DNA from: Primulina eburnea
Taxonomy: Eukaryota; Streptophyta; Magnoliopsida; Lamiales; Gesneriaceae
Assembly (NCBI RefSeq): GCF_022965805.1
Contig: NC_133108.1
Span: 36,529,361-36,593,360, forward strand
DNA length: 64,000 bases
Reading direction: 5' to 3'
Shown: positions 49,980-59,669 of the stretch, piece after piece
How the letters are laid out: every line of letters starts with the position of its first letter
Position numbering within the stretch: the first letter of the stretch is position 1
Notes under the pieces: generated by a model
What the model was told of the DNA's origin: nothing
Database searches by the model: none
The model's input: only the letters and a program-made list of their open reading frames with translations
Translations under genes and position numbers: made by a program

Positions 49980-50288
49980 GAGACTCTCCCTGTTTTTTCA
50001 CACTGAAAGCAGCTCTCATCATCATCAAGATGTTTCATTTTTTCAGGAGTTCACGTTTCGTTAGAATCCTTGCTCCAGGATAAAGAACATATAGCCTCCA
50101 TTAAAAATCTTGTCCAAGGAAGCGGAAGATCGTGCCCTCCGTTGGAGGATGATGAATCACAGCTCGAAAAATCAACTACACATCTAGATACATTGCAGAA
50201 GATTGCAGAAACTGGGAAAGAAGAAACCCAGTTTGATAGTCGAGTGAATAATGAAATTCCGATTACCGAAGCGGTGACAGTTCCATGA
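41719..50288 (+). CDS. DPE2: DPE2, cytosolic 4-alpha-glucanotransferase (disproportionating enzyme 2), 22 coding exons
   Basis: It transfers a glucosyl unit from maltose to a cytosolic glycan and frees glucose, in night-time starch use. Exons: 41719-42072, 42396-42513, 42612-42667, 42768-42895, 42995-43121, 43205-43401, 43598-43676, 43760-43798, 43984-44103, 44202-44303, 44444-44527, 44629-44871, 44991-45116, 45467-45541, 45852-45923, 46605-46724, 46952-47049, 47878-48037, 48158-48256, 49110-49307, 49821-49914, 50047-50288. They join in frame to 976 residues, near the family length. Two CBM20 domains (about 14-118 and 155-255) precede GH77. Likely catalytic residues are D560 (YRIDHILGFF), E755 (CGEDLG) and D807 (SCHDCS). 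No transit peptide is evident. An in-frame TAA lies just upstream of the start. No lesion found. Confidence 0.95.
42896..42994 (+). other. DPE2: U12-type AT-AC intron of DPE2 (intron 4)
   Basis: The intron starts ATATCCTTT, has branch-site TTCCTTAAC at 42976-42984 and ends AC at 42993-42994. The branch A is 11 bases from the end. These match the minor-spliceosome consensus exactly. Removing 99 bases joins CT to A and gives FPVLYKYCK, as expected for CBM20 of DPE2. No GT-AG pair nearby restores the frame. Confidence 0.93.
46082..46152. repeat. (TA)n microsatellite in DPE2 intron 15
   Basis: About 70 bases of TA repeats with one TTTA interruption. Likely length-variable. Confidence 0.95.
46725..46951 (+). 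other. DPE2: GC-AG intron of DPE2 (intron 16)
   Basis: The donor is CAG/GCAAGT and the acceptor GAGATAG. The exons join in frame (FDLLQ then NIVLIRDPED). GC donors are a rare but accepted U2 variant, usually with a strong remaining match as here. Confidence 0.88.
47127..47767. mobile_element. MITE-like insertion in DPE2 intron 17
   Basis: The ends TAGGATGCAAAC and GTTTAAATCCCTA are inverted relatives (TAGG...AAAC). The flanks TTGGTGAT (47119-47126) and GTAGTGAT (47768-47775) agree at six of eight bases, like a decayed hAT duplication. The interior is full of GAGCTCGAGCTCG / AAGCTCG words. It fills most of an 828-bp intron. Confidence 0.65.
49540..49690. repeat. Fragment of GAACCGAATCGAA / CTCGAGTTC-type repeat in DPE2 intron 20
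   Basis: CGTGTAAACGAATCGAACCG and TTTTCGGCTCGAGTTCAG resemble the words of the MITE-like insertion in intron 17. Ends not resolved. Confidence 0.4.
49926..49977. repeat. (CT)n microsatellite in DPE2 intron 21
   Basis: About 24 CT units, starting only about 12 bases after the GTATAT donor of the exon ending at 49914. Confidence 0.95.
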
Positions 50289-50400
50289 ATGAAGAGCTAT
50301 CGAGATGGCTGAATTTGCTGTTAATTGATCGCTCGTCGTGTTTATTTAGTGTTTTCCGAATTTCCAAGTTAATAAAAACGCGTTCTGTCAAATTTGCAGA
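50289..50400 (+). terminator. DPE2: DPE2 3' UTR with polyadenylation signal
   Basis: AATAAA occurs at 50371-50376, about 85 bases after the stop codon, a suitable place for a near-upstream polyadenylation signal. The cleavage site is not determined. Confidence 0.6.
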
Positions 50401-50559
50401 TGCATATATAATTCATCAGTTTTTCTTGCTTAGTTACTAACATCATCAGAAGTTTGACCAAAGCTCTCCATCTGCTTGATTGAGAATTCTTGTGGTGTGG
50501 ATTCTGGCAAAATATAACGAACTCGCTGAAGAAAGATATTTGAGAAGTTTAATATTACA

Positions 50560-50735
50560 TGGCTTGCTTAATGCATGCCTGGGAAAAATATGTAAAGATT
50601 AATAAATTTTCGTGGCTCCATCGGGTGAAACAAAGAAATCAATAGACGTTGTGGATTAAGAGTGTTGTAAAAATCAAAATACCTCTGTATTCTTGAAAGC
50701 CAAGCTACGGCATTTTCGTTGGAGAATCGAGGATA
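50560..50735 (-). pseudogene. Ty3/gypsy gag fragment
   Basis: The minus strand encodes ENAVAWLSRIQRYFDFYNT followed by LNPQRLLISLFHP. This resembles the gypsy Gag pattern WL-x-R-x-E/Q-R-Y/F-F-x-x-Y/H-N-T. It is short and isolated; the rest of the element is not seen. Confidence 0.45.
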
Positions 50736-51012
50736 ACATGCAAGCGCATTGTACGGAACTGATTATCACTGTCTGTACAAGTGTTAGCCATCGTGATTTC
50801 AGATTTGAATTATCAGAGCCTGGAACAGGTGGATCTGAAGATGTAGACGAAGATTTGCGAAGACGTTGCTCTACGCATCTAGAGTCTGTAATCCGGGCGA
50901 GAGATCCTTCAACGAATTCGAAAGAATTTCCATATTGTTATTACTTTTTCTGCATAGCTGTGATTTTGAACAAAGTTTCTTCGAATTAAGCAAGTCTTGT
51001 TCGAAGAAATGG

Positions 51013-51180
51013 TTACATAGTCAACCTCGTGTTCTTGGACTTCTCTTCAACGCCCATGATCGTACCAAAGATCCACTCGGATACGACATCATGGTCATTG
51101 GTGACAGTGGTGTAGATAGTGTCTACGGAGAAATGAAAGTCGAAGTTGGTGGCGTGGGTCGGTAGTTTGCCGTGGTGAAT
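51013..51180 (-). pseudogene. Fragment resembling a plant Werner-type 3'-5' exonuclease N-terminus
   Basis: The minus-strand frame has DTIYTTVTNDHDVVSEWI and then an in-frame stop at the point where the exonuclease core (GLDVEW-type motif) would begin. Only the N-terminal flank of the domain is present, so this is a gene fragment at best. Identification rests on a short motif from memory. Confidence 0.4.
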
Positions 51181-51189
51181 CATTGTTTC

Positions 51190-51310
51190 TACAGTTAGTT
51201 TGTTTGCATGTGTGTGTATTATATTTTTTGTAGTGAAAATTAATATTTTAAACATAAAAAATAATATTTGTCATGGATTGAATCGAAAATTCATATCATA
51301 AAATTGAACC
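51190..51310. repeat. Piece of the GTGAGAC MITE family
   Basis: GAAAATTAATATTTTAAACATAAAAAATAATATTTG with ATGGATTGAATCG matches the core of 14040-14090. The inverted ends are missing. Confidence 0.5.
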
Positions 51311-52034
51311 AATTTTCATGGAATTTGAAGAATTCATGAGCTAAAGACTAAAAAAATTAGCTTTTTCACTTTTAATTTTAATATAAAGGTAAATCGGAAA
51401 GAAAATCTAGTTAAGTTTCAGTACTTAGGACATAAAAACTTAGTTTGTACCTCTCGTTTTGGCAGAAGTGATAAAAAAAAAAATCCTTGATTTTATTATG
51501 GGCCATAAATGATATCATATTCAAGGTAAAATATTTCAAAAATATACAATATTATTATTACTGTATAATTAAACATTTGAGGAAGATATTTTTCTCAAAT
51601 GATGGATCCGAACATATGTTCAAGGTTAACTATTACAGGACTTGTTTCAATATTTTGGAATATCTGAGACATGAAGATCTAACCAAATTTAGACATCAGG
51701 AGCAAATATGAACATATCAAAATCTTATGATTTCTTAACAAGAGATAAGTAACACTAATGTCGATTCCAACATGAAAATGCAGAGACATTTGATGGAACA
51801 CCTTGAAATGTTCAAACTTTATTCAATAAGTTTGTCCTAAATGAAGAATTTGCGGCTAGGCTACAACAAGATGATAAGAGCATTATCACTAATCGAACAA
51901 TATATTGTTTATATGCTTATACTCAGCTATGATCTGTATTGCAAAAGTAGATCCTCCCAGTCTATTGACAAACATTGGCTCCTAAAAAGAAGAGTTCTAG
52001 AGTACATGGCTTTACACATGGAGCAGGAGATACA
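51311..52034 (+). other. AT-rich left flank of element 3, possible decayed coding DNA
   Basis: Short open frames such as 51841-52044 end at the element 3 insertion. This may be the left half of the unidentified ORF at 62398-63430, but I see no firm motif. Confidence 0.35.
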
Positions 52035-53454
52035 AAAACTGTAGTGCCCAAAATTCAAGACACGTATAAACCCATGCATTTATTTAAATTACTAAATCAT
52101 TTAAATAAATTTTAAACGAGTTTTAGCGATGCATGATTTATTTAAATGCTTTACTTTAAATTATTTATGTTTATGCGATGCACGTTAAAACGTTTTTCAA
52201 GTTTCATGTTTCAGGCGATTATTCGAGGCGGGATCGAGGAAAAGACCGGTGACGGTTTTGGCAAATTTAAAATGTGGTATTTTATTTTAAGTTGAGGATG
52301 GGGAATTTACTAAGTTATCAAGTTTTAATGTTTTAAGGTATTATTATGTATCTAGAGATTTAAGAGTTTGAAACTTTTAAAATTGGTGTGTAATTATTTT
52401 AATTGTAGAGTTTGATTAAATTAGTGTGTGTTAACTTTCTAGTAGTATTTTAAATAGTCTATTTAGCTAGAGTTTCTCCTAATTAAAACACACACACACG
52501 TTACACACACTCACACACACTTAAACGTTTTTACACACACTAAACACACACACTCACCTTACGTTTCAGATTTAATTATTTTGAAAGATAGAAACCTAGG
52601 GTTCTCCTTCCCTAGAAACAGCCGCCCCCTTCCCTTCTCCTCCAGCACGTTTTCGTTAATTTTCTTCAAAGAATTTTAGCGCCACCATCGTCCCGGATCA
52701 AGCCTCGCTCCATCTCCGCTTCGGTGTCGTCGTACGGTATTTTAAATATCAAAAAGGCACGTATAATCTGTTCTTTCTGTATCGATCATGTCATATTATG
52801 TGTTGCGTTGTTTTATGCGTAAAAATATGTGTGTGACGTTCGTCGTTTGAGCAGAAACAGATTCGGATCGGTTTTAAATGAATTTTAGATCTGAAAACTC
52901 GTTTTTGATGTTCCCGTGTAAACTGCGAATTTTCGGTGCATATTTTGAGAAAACTTTTAACTACAAAGTCGTAGAGCACTTCGATACCTTCGATTTGATA
53001 TATGATTCGAAATTTTTGGTCAAATATTGAGTGAGTTATGGCGTTTTTTCGTGGGACTGCTCAAAATGCGTTTTCAGAAAAGTTATGATATTGATAATTC
53101 TTGAAGTTTCAGTGTTGCAGGCTTCGTTGGAGATCGACGGGCGATTGTTGCTGCGTACGGGTATGTTAGTAATGATGTTAAGAGTGTTTTTGAGGTTACG
53201 TTTCATGTCGATAGGCACTCGAACTAATTAGAAGTCGTAGGAAACAGTTTGATGTCAATTGCCGTATTTTGGGTCGTGTGTGTCGTAGAGCGAACACTGT
53301 TGTTTTGAAACGTTTGTACAATTTGGATTTATGTTATGGTATGCTAGGATGAGTCTCGAGGTGTCGGTGCTTGGTCCGTATAATCGAGTCTAGAAGAATA
53401 AGCATTGGGTGTTCAGAATTTTCGTAAGTTCGCGATCACAGTGGGTACACGGAC

Positions 53455-53697
53455 CCTGACACGGGGTTCGTGCCTTTGCTTTCTTCTCGGAGTCTTTTTC
53501 CAGTATCTACACGGACCCCTACACGGATGAGGGCACGGGGTCCGTGCCTTTGGGTTTCACTTAGTGTCTTTTTCCAGTACCTACACGGACCCTCACCCGG
53601 ACCCTGACACGGGGTCCGTGCCTTTGCTTTCCTTCGGTGTCAATTTCCAGAGCCTACACGGACCCCTACACGGATGTAGGTACGGGGTCCGTGTCCT
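53455..53697. repeat. Tandem hairpin units CACGGACCC...GGGTCCGTG in the LTR
   Basis: Four units of roughly 60 bp each pair ACACGGACCC with GGGGTCCGTGCC and are separated by TTTTTCCAGTA-type spacers. The same array is at 61077-61325 in the 3' LTR. Confidence 0.9.
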
Positions 53698-54044
53698 TCA
53701 TTTTTGGGGAAAAATAATTTAGTATGCTTTGAGGTTAGACGTCATGGGTTAGTACAATGATTTACAAAGTCGAGTCATGGGAATTGTAGAACGTCCTAAG
53801 GAATTGAATGAACTCGTAAGTGAGCATGATTACCTACGTCTAAGTATGCAAGTTAAGCATGTCAGTTCATGATCAGTATGCGCAGCAACGGCCCCGATCG
53901 AAGTCCAACAAATCCCTCAACGCCAAGTAAGTATGTATGACGTGCAAAGAAAATATGTTTAAATTTTTGAGGTATGCTAATTGACTTGTGACCAAATTAT
54001 GAATGGGTTTGGAAGTCGGTGAACGTGGCCGAGGACCTCTCCGC

Positions 54045-54132
54045 CCCGTTAAATTATGAACGGGTTAGATCGTGGTTGGAAAGCGTTAAATTATGAACGG
54101 GGACCAACCAGCCCGTTAAATTATGAACGGGG
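54045..54132. repeat. Three hairpin repeats CCCGTTAAATTATGAACGGG
   Basis: Copies at 54045-54064, 54083-54102 (left arm decayed) and 54112-54131. Each has 6-bp arms around AAATTATG. A weaker copy precedes them near 53994. Repeated at 61674-61762. Confidence 0.9.
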
Positions 54133-54759
54133 ATCTCATGTATGCGGCAGTGGATACGTCCCTGTCAGCCCAGTACTGTGGTGTGTCTGATCAGGCGTTT
54201 ATTATGTATGGGTCACTTGCTTTGAAACATCCTCTATGCAAAATGAAGTTATGTATGTTTTAGTATGCTCAAGTATGCAGTTATGATCATGAAAGTTTCA
54301 CGTTATGGCACGTCTATATATGTATGCAAGTTCAAGTTATTATGCAAGCTCAAGTTTCAAATTATGTACGTTCTATTTTTAAGATGCATGCGATTTTATT
54401 ATGTAGTACTCGTTATCCCAGTTTTTACGTGTTGAGTCTTTAGACTCACTAGACTTGATCGATGCAGGTGACTATGTTGAGGAGACATGAGGTGATGACC
54501 AAGGGGCAGGCTTGGGCTGAGTGGCAGGCTAGACCCGAGGACCGCAATGTTTATGTTTTTTTTTTATTTTATGCAAGTTTAAAATACTCTGATTTTTAAA
54601 TATTTGGGGACAGTTTCATTTAGCAAAACTTTATTGGTGACAGATGATTGTGAGATTTATTTTATGAATGTTGAGTGACGACCGTATGGATGTTTTTATT
54701 TAAGAAAATTTTTAATTTTTCCGCAAATTTTAAGTATGAGAAGTACGGTTCGTTACAGT

Positions 54760-54771
54760 TGGTATCAGAGC
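54760..54771 (+). other. Primer-binding site of element 3
   Basis: TGGTATCAGAGC, two bases after the 5' LTR, complementary to the 3' end of initiator methionine tRNA. Confidence 0.93.
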
Positions 54772-54989
54772 GGTGTTCTTGTAAAGGGTCATGCCTACTG
54801 CCAGTCGCAAGAAGCTCACGAAGTCACACCTCAAGTCTGTAAGTTTAAAGTTTGCATTATGTTATGTAGTAAGCATCAAGTTATGATTTCAGTATGTGCA
54901 TGTTTTAAGTTTGATTTACGTGCATCATAAAATATTGATATATGTACATGCATGTTGGGTTTACGTGTTGGGTAATTTATTGGAACAGT

Positions 54990-56073
54990 ATGCCTCCTAG
55001 ACGTGTGATCGACCGTGAAACAAGGGATGAGAACAGAGAACATCGAGATGAGGAGAGGGCCAATCCTCCACCACCTCCACCACCAAATATGCAGGCACAG
55101 ATGCTTGCTGGTATGACACAGTTCTTCGCACAGTTTGCGGGGAACCAAGAAGCAGCAGGCGCAGGGGCGAGGCCCCAACCAGAGGCAGTATATGAGAGGT
55201 TTAGGAGGATGAGTCCGAAGGAGTTTTCGGGTATTACTGACCGGATGGTCGCTGAAGGATGGATCAAGTCCATCGAAGTAATCTTTGACTTTATGGAACT
55301 GACCGACGCAGATAGGGTCAGATGTGCCACGTTCCTTCTGACAGGGGACGCCAGATTATGGTGGGAGAGTGCATCTGTGGCAGTCAACTTGCAGGTGCTG
55401 CCTTGGAATGGTTTCAAGGAAGTTTTCTACTCCAAGTACTTCACTGAGGAAGTACGAACCAGACTCACCAACGAGTTTATGACGTTGCGGCAGGGGGACA
55501 GTAGCGTGGTAGATTTTGTTAGGAAGTTTGAGAGGGGATGTCACTTCGTGCCCCTCATCGCTAATGATGTCCAGGCGAAGTTGAGGCACTTCTTAAATGG
55601 TTTGCGGCCGATCTTGCGCCGTGACGTGAGGGTAGCTGGCCCTACTTCTTATGCAGTTGCTGTCTCTAGAGCTCTGGCTGCAGAGCAAGACCAGCGGGAT
55701 ATCGAGGCGGACAGGCAGGGCAAGAGGCCCTATCAGGCTCCACCGCAGCCACACCATCAGCAGCAGAATCAGCGACCCCACTTTAAGAAACCGTATCAGG
55801 GGCCGCCAGGAAAGAGACTTTTTCAGGGACCGCCAAAGGGCAAGGGTCCCGTTCAGCAGAAAGGGGCGCCGCAGAGGCCCGTTATTTACCCAGTGTGCCA
55901 GAAGTGTAACCGCCAGCATCCCGGACAGTGCCTATGGGGATCCGGGAAATGTTTTAAATGTGGGGCTACAGATCACGTGCTGAAAGAGTGCCCACAGTGG
56001 AAGCAACCAACCCAGGGCAGAGTATTCGCCATGCATGCACAGGAGGCGGACCCAGACACCACCCTACTGACTG
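54990..56073 (+). CDS. Gag of element 3
   Basis: The start is the ATG at 54990 (MPPRRVIDRE); an in-frame ATG at 54942 adds 16 unlikely residues. Proline runs (about residues 24-31) precede the Gag domain (about 65-240, with RMSPKEFSG and ARLWWES). A basic Gln/Pro linker and two Cys motifs, CQKCNRQHPGQC and CFKCGATDHVLKEC (55893-55988), follow. No stop or shift is seen. The frame would run to 56195 without splicing, into hydrophobic residues unlike Gag, but joins protease if the 181-bp intron is removed. Gag would package the RNA genome. Confidence 0.9.
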
Positions 56074-56254
56074 GTAAACTTTTCCACCTAAGCTCAGTAT
56101 TATATTGCCTTGCATGTGGGATTTTTCTTCTTGGGATTATTAGCGTGCTATTAATATTCTGTGTGCCTAAGGTTATTGAGTTCTTTTGTGCTTAAGGTTT
56201 ATGTTAGTAATTTTGGGGATATAAGTTCGTTCGTGTTGTGCTAACGCATCTCAG
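56074..56254 (+). other. Putative intron between gag and protease of element 3
   Basis: GT at 56074 and AG at 56253-56254 bound 181 T-rich bases. Splicing joins codon G|GG and gives [20 protein letters not shown], in frame with protease. Element 1 has the same junction as continuous coding sequence (VVSGTILIQQVPAYALFDCG). A CTAAC branch-like motif is at 56241-56245, rather close to the acceptor. Confidence 0.75.
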
Positions 56255-59200
56255 GGAACATTTTCATTAAGAGACTATCCACAACCGCATTGATAGACTC
56301 AGGAGCCACTCACTCCTTCATATCGGAAACGTTTGCTAATCATTTGGATCTCAAGTCCATTGGCCTAGACGTGAATTTCTCAGTAACAGTCCCATCAGGG
56401 GAAGAGCTGTTAGCTACCAGTGTGGTCAGAGATATCGATCTAGAACTGCATGGCCACCTAGTGTATGCATATTTAATCCTATTGCCGATGCCAGAGTTTG
56501 ATATCGTTCTGGGAATGGACTGGCTGACAAAGAACAGAGTCTTAATTGACTTTCAGAAGAGGTCAGTTTTGGTTAGACCGCCGGGCATGGAGCAGTTCCT
56601 TTTTGAACCAGCCAGATGGAGGAGTTTCCCTCGCATGATTTCGTGCATGCAGGCGAAGAGGTTGATCTCCAAGGGATGTCAGGCCTTCTTGGCTAGTATC
56701 ATTTCAGCGCCTGACGCGCCCACTCCATCTTTATCAGAAGTACCAGTAGTCAAAGAATTTCCAGACGTCTTTCCTGATGACGTCACCGGCCTTCCACCAG
56801 AGAGAGAGGTGGAGTTTGCAATCGAGCTCGTGCTGGGCACAGTGCCAATCTCTAAGGCGCCATACAGATTAGCTCCAGCTGAGATGTTAGAGCTCAAGCA
56901 GCAGATTCAGGAGCTCCTCGACAAAGGATTTATCCGCCCTAGTTTCTCACCGTGGGGCGCACCAGTGCTCTTTGTAAAGAAGAAAGACGGGAGCATGAGA
57001 CTGTGCATCGATTACCGAGAGCTGAACAAGGTAACGATCAAGAATAAGTACCCACTTCCAAGAATCGAAGACTTGTTTGATCAATTGCAGGGAGCTACAG
57101 TTTTCTCTAAGATAGATCTTCGATCAGGGTATCACCAGCTGAAGGTTAAGGATGCAGATGTTCACAAGACGACCTTCAGGACCAGGTATGGGCATTTCGA
57201 GTTCTTAGTAATGCCATTCGGTCTGACAAATGCTCCAGCAATTTTCATGGATCTCATGAACCGAGTATTTCAGCCGTTCCTCGATCAATTCGTCATAGTA
57301 TTCATTGACGACATTCTAATATACTCGAAGAGCCATGAGGAGCACAACCAGCACTTGAGGACAGTATTACAGACATTGCAAAGTCTCAAGTTATTTGCGA
57401 AATTCAGTAAGTGTGAATTTTGGTTAGAAAAGGTAGCATTTTTGGGGCATATAGTATCTAGCAGTGGAATCGAGGTGGATCCAGCGAAAGTAGCGGCTGT
57501 CAAGGAATGGGTTGAGCCGAAGAATGCATCTGAAATCCGCAGCTTTTTGGGTTTAGCAGGCTACTACCGTAAGTTTATTAAGGGATTTTCATCCATAGCG
57601 GTGCCACTCACTTCACTCACCAAGAAAAATGCTAAATTCGTGTGGAGTGATGAATGTCAGAAGGGCTTTGATACTCTGAAGCAAGCTCTTATTTCGGTGC
57701 CAGTGCTAGTCATGCCAACAGGGCAAGGTGAATTTGTGCTCTACACCGATGCATTTAAGCTCGGGTTAGGCGCAGTATTGATGCAGCAAGGTCGAGTCAT
57801 AGCTTATGCTTCCAGGCAGTTGAAGGTGCACGAGAAGAACTACCCAACGCACGACCTTGAGTTAGCCGCCGTCGTCTTCGCATTGAAAATTTGGAGACAC
57901 TATCTCTACGGCGAGAAATGTCAGATTTTCACCGACCATAAGAGTCTCAAATACTTCTTCACGCAGAAAGAGTTGAATATGAGACAGAGACGGTGGTTGG
58001 AACTTGTGAAAGATTACGACTGCGAGATTAGCTACCATCCGGGAAAAGTTAATGTTGTCGCAGACGCCTTGAGCAGAAAAGTGGCAGTGGTAGCTCAGTT
58101 GTCAGCTCAGAGACCGCTACAGTCGGAGATTCAGAAGTTTGGTCTAGAGATTTATCGTGATGGCAAGGCTCCTAGGTTGTCTAATCTGACAGTCAAGTCT
58201 GATTTGCTAGACCGTATCCGAACAGGTCAGTCTTCAGATGAGCAGTTACAGAAATGGAGACTGAAAGACGAAGCCAAGGGCAGTGTGCTGTACACAGTTT
58301 CAGACGGCATTGTGAGATACAGAGGTAGAATGTGGGTGCCTAGTGTTGGTGCGATCAGACCGGATATTTTGACAGAGGCACACGCATCTCCGTATTCCAT
58401 TCACCCAGGAGGTACCAAGATGTACAAAGACCTACAATTATTGTATTGGTGGCCAGGGATGAAGCGAGACATCCGTAGGTTCGTATCAGAATGTCTCACT
58501 TGTTAGCAAGTAAAAGCTGAACATCAGAGACCAGCAGGGTTGGTTAAGTCACTCCCCATCCCCGAGTGGAAGTGGGAGAACATTACTATGGATTTTGTTG
58601 TTGGGTTGCCGAGATCAGTCAGAGGATCGAATTCCATTTGGGTTATAGTGGACCGACTCACTAAATCAGCGCATTTCCTACCAGTGAAGACGACTTTCTC
58701 CATAACGCAGTATGCGAAGCTTTACCTCAGGGAGATAGTTCGCTTACATGGATTTCCAGTTTCAATTGTGTCCGACAGGGACCCGAGGTTTACATCGTCC
58801 TTCTGGAAGAGCTTACATGCAGCTATGGGACGAAGTTGCTTTTTAGTACAGCTTTTCACCCGCAGACAGATGGCCAGTCTGAGCGAGTGATACAGATTTT
58901 AGAAGACTTGCTAAGAGCTTGCATGATTGATTTTCAGGGAACATGGGAGTCTAGACTACCTTTAGTGGAGTTCACATACAACAACAGCTTCCAAGCATCT
59001 ATTGGTATGGCTCCCTATGAGGCGTTGTATGGCCGGAAGTGCAGATCACCAGTTCATTGGGATGAAGTGGGTGAGAGATCAGATCTAGGTCCAGAGATAG
59101 TTCAACAGACTGCAGACGTGGTGGTCAAGATTCGTGAGAGAATGAAGACTGCCCAAAGCCGTCAGAAGAGCTATGCCGATAAAAGAAGAAGAGATCTCGA

Positions 59201-59636
59201 GTTTGCCGTAGGAGATCACATTTTTATCAAGATAGCACCTATGAAGGGTGTTATGAGATTTGGAAAGAGAGGCAAGTTGAGTCCGAGGTTTATTGGACCG
59301 TTTGAGATTTTGGACAGAGTTGGGACACTAGCTTATCGTGTAGCCCTTCCGCCGAATCTGGCCGGGGTGCACAATGTGTTCCATGTCTCGATGCTGAGAA
59401 AATATTTGGCTAATCCTTCTCATGTTCTGAGTTATGATCCGTTACAGTTGACTCCAGACCTGTCTTATGAGGAGAAACCAGTCCAAATCCTAGACAGACA
59501 GGAGCGCAGACTTCGGAACAAGACGACTAAGTTGGTCAAACTCCGGTGGCTGAATCAATCAGTGGAAGAGGCCACTTGGGAGTCAGAGGCAGATATGAGA
59601 CTTCGCTACCCGGAGTTGTTCGGTAAGACTTAATTT
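56255..59636 (+). pseudogene. Pol of element 3 (PR-RT-RH-IN-chromodomain) with two lesions
   Basis: Protease has [12 protein letters not shown] (56290) and VLGMDWL (56508). RT (about 56935-57460) has [15 protein letters not shown] and FIDDILIYS. RNase H (57725-58085) has [10 protein letters not shown], where Ser is usual in place of Phe. Integrase has the H-H-C-C region ending at 58503, MDFVVGLP and IVSDRDPRF, and the third acid downstream of TDGQSE. The chromodomain-like tail (59460-59620) includes VKLRWLNQSVEEATWES. Breaks: an in-frame TAG at 58504-58506 and a one-base frameshift near 58830. Otherwise open to the TAA at 59634. Confidence 0.94.
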
Positions 59637-59654
59637 CGAGGACGAAATTTTTAT

Positions 59655-59669
59655 AAGTGGGGGAGGAAC
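59655..59669 (+). other. Polypurine tract of element 3
   Basis: AAGTGGGGGAGGAAC directly precedes the 3' LTR. Confidence 0.88.

Larger units (their letters stand above)
52040..54757 (+). repeat. 5' LTR of element 3 (2718 bp)
   Basis: TG...CA ends, with AAAAC on the left and the primer-binding site on the right. It contains a (CA)n-rich stretch (52491-52556), the ACGGACCC hairpin cluster (53455-53697), three CCCGTTAAATTATGAACGGG-type hairpins (54045-54132) and a GAGTCTTTAGACTC hairpin (54434-54447). Small ORFs in it recur in the 3' LTR and are not genes. Confidence 0.95.

Noticed and set aside
52040..54757. Small ORFs in the LTRs of element 3 found in both copies (for example 53031-53231 and 60661-60861)
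   Set aside because: They recur only because the LTRs are nearly identical. They have no recognisable motif and lie in non-coding LTR sequence.
54942..54989. Upstream in-frame ATG adding 16 residues to Gag of element 3
   Set aside because: The added residues are hydrophobic and unlike Gag starts, whereas MPPRR at 54990 is typical of this clade.
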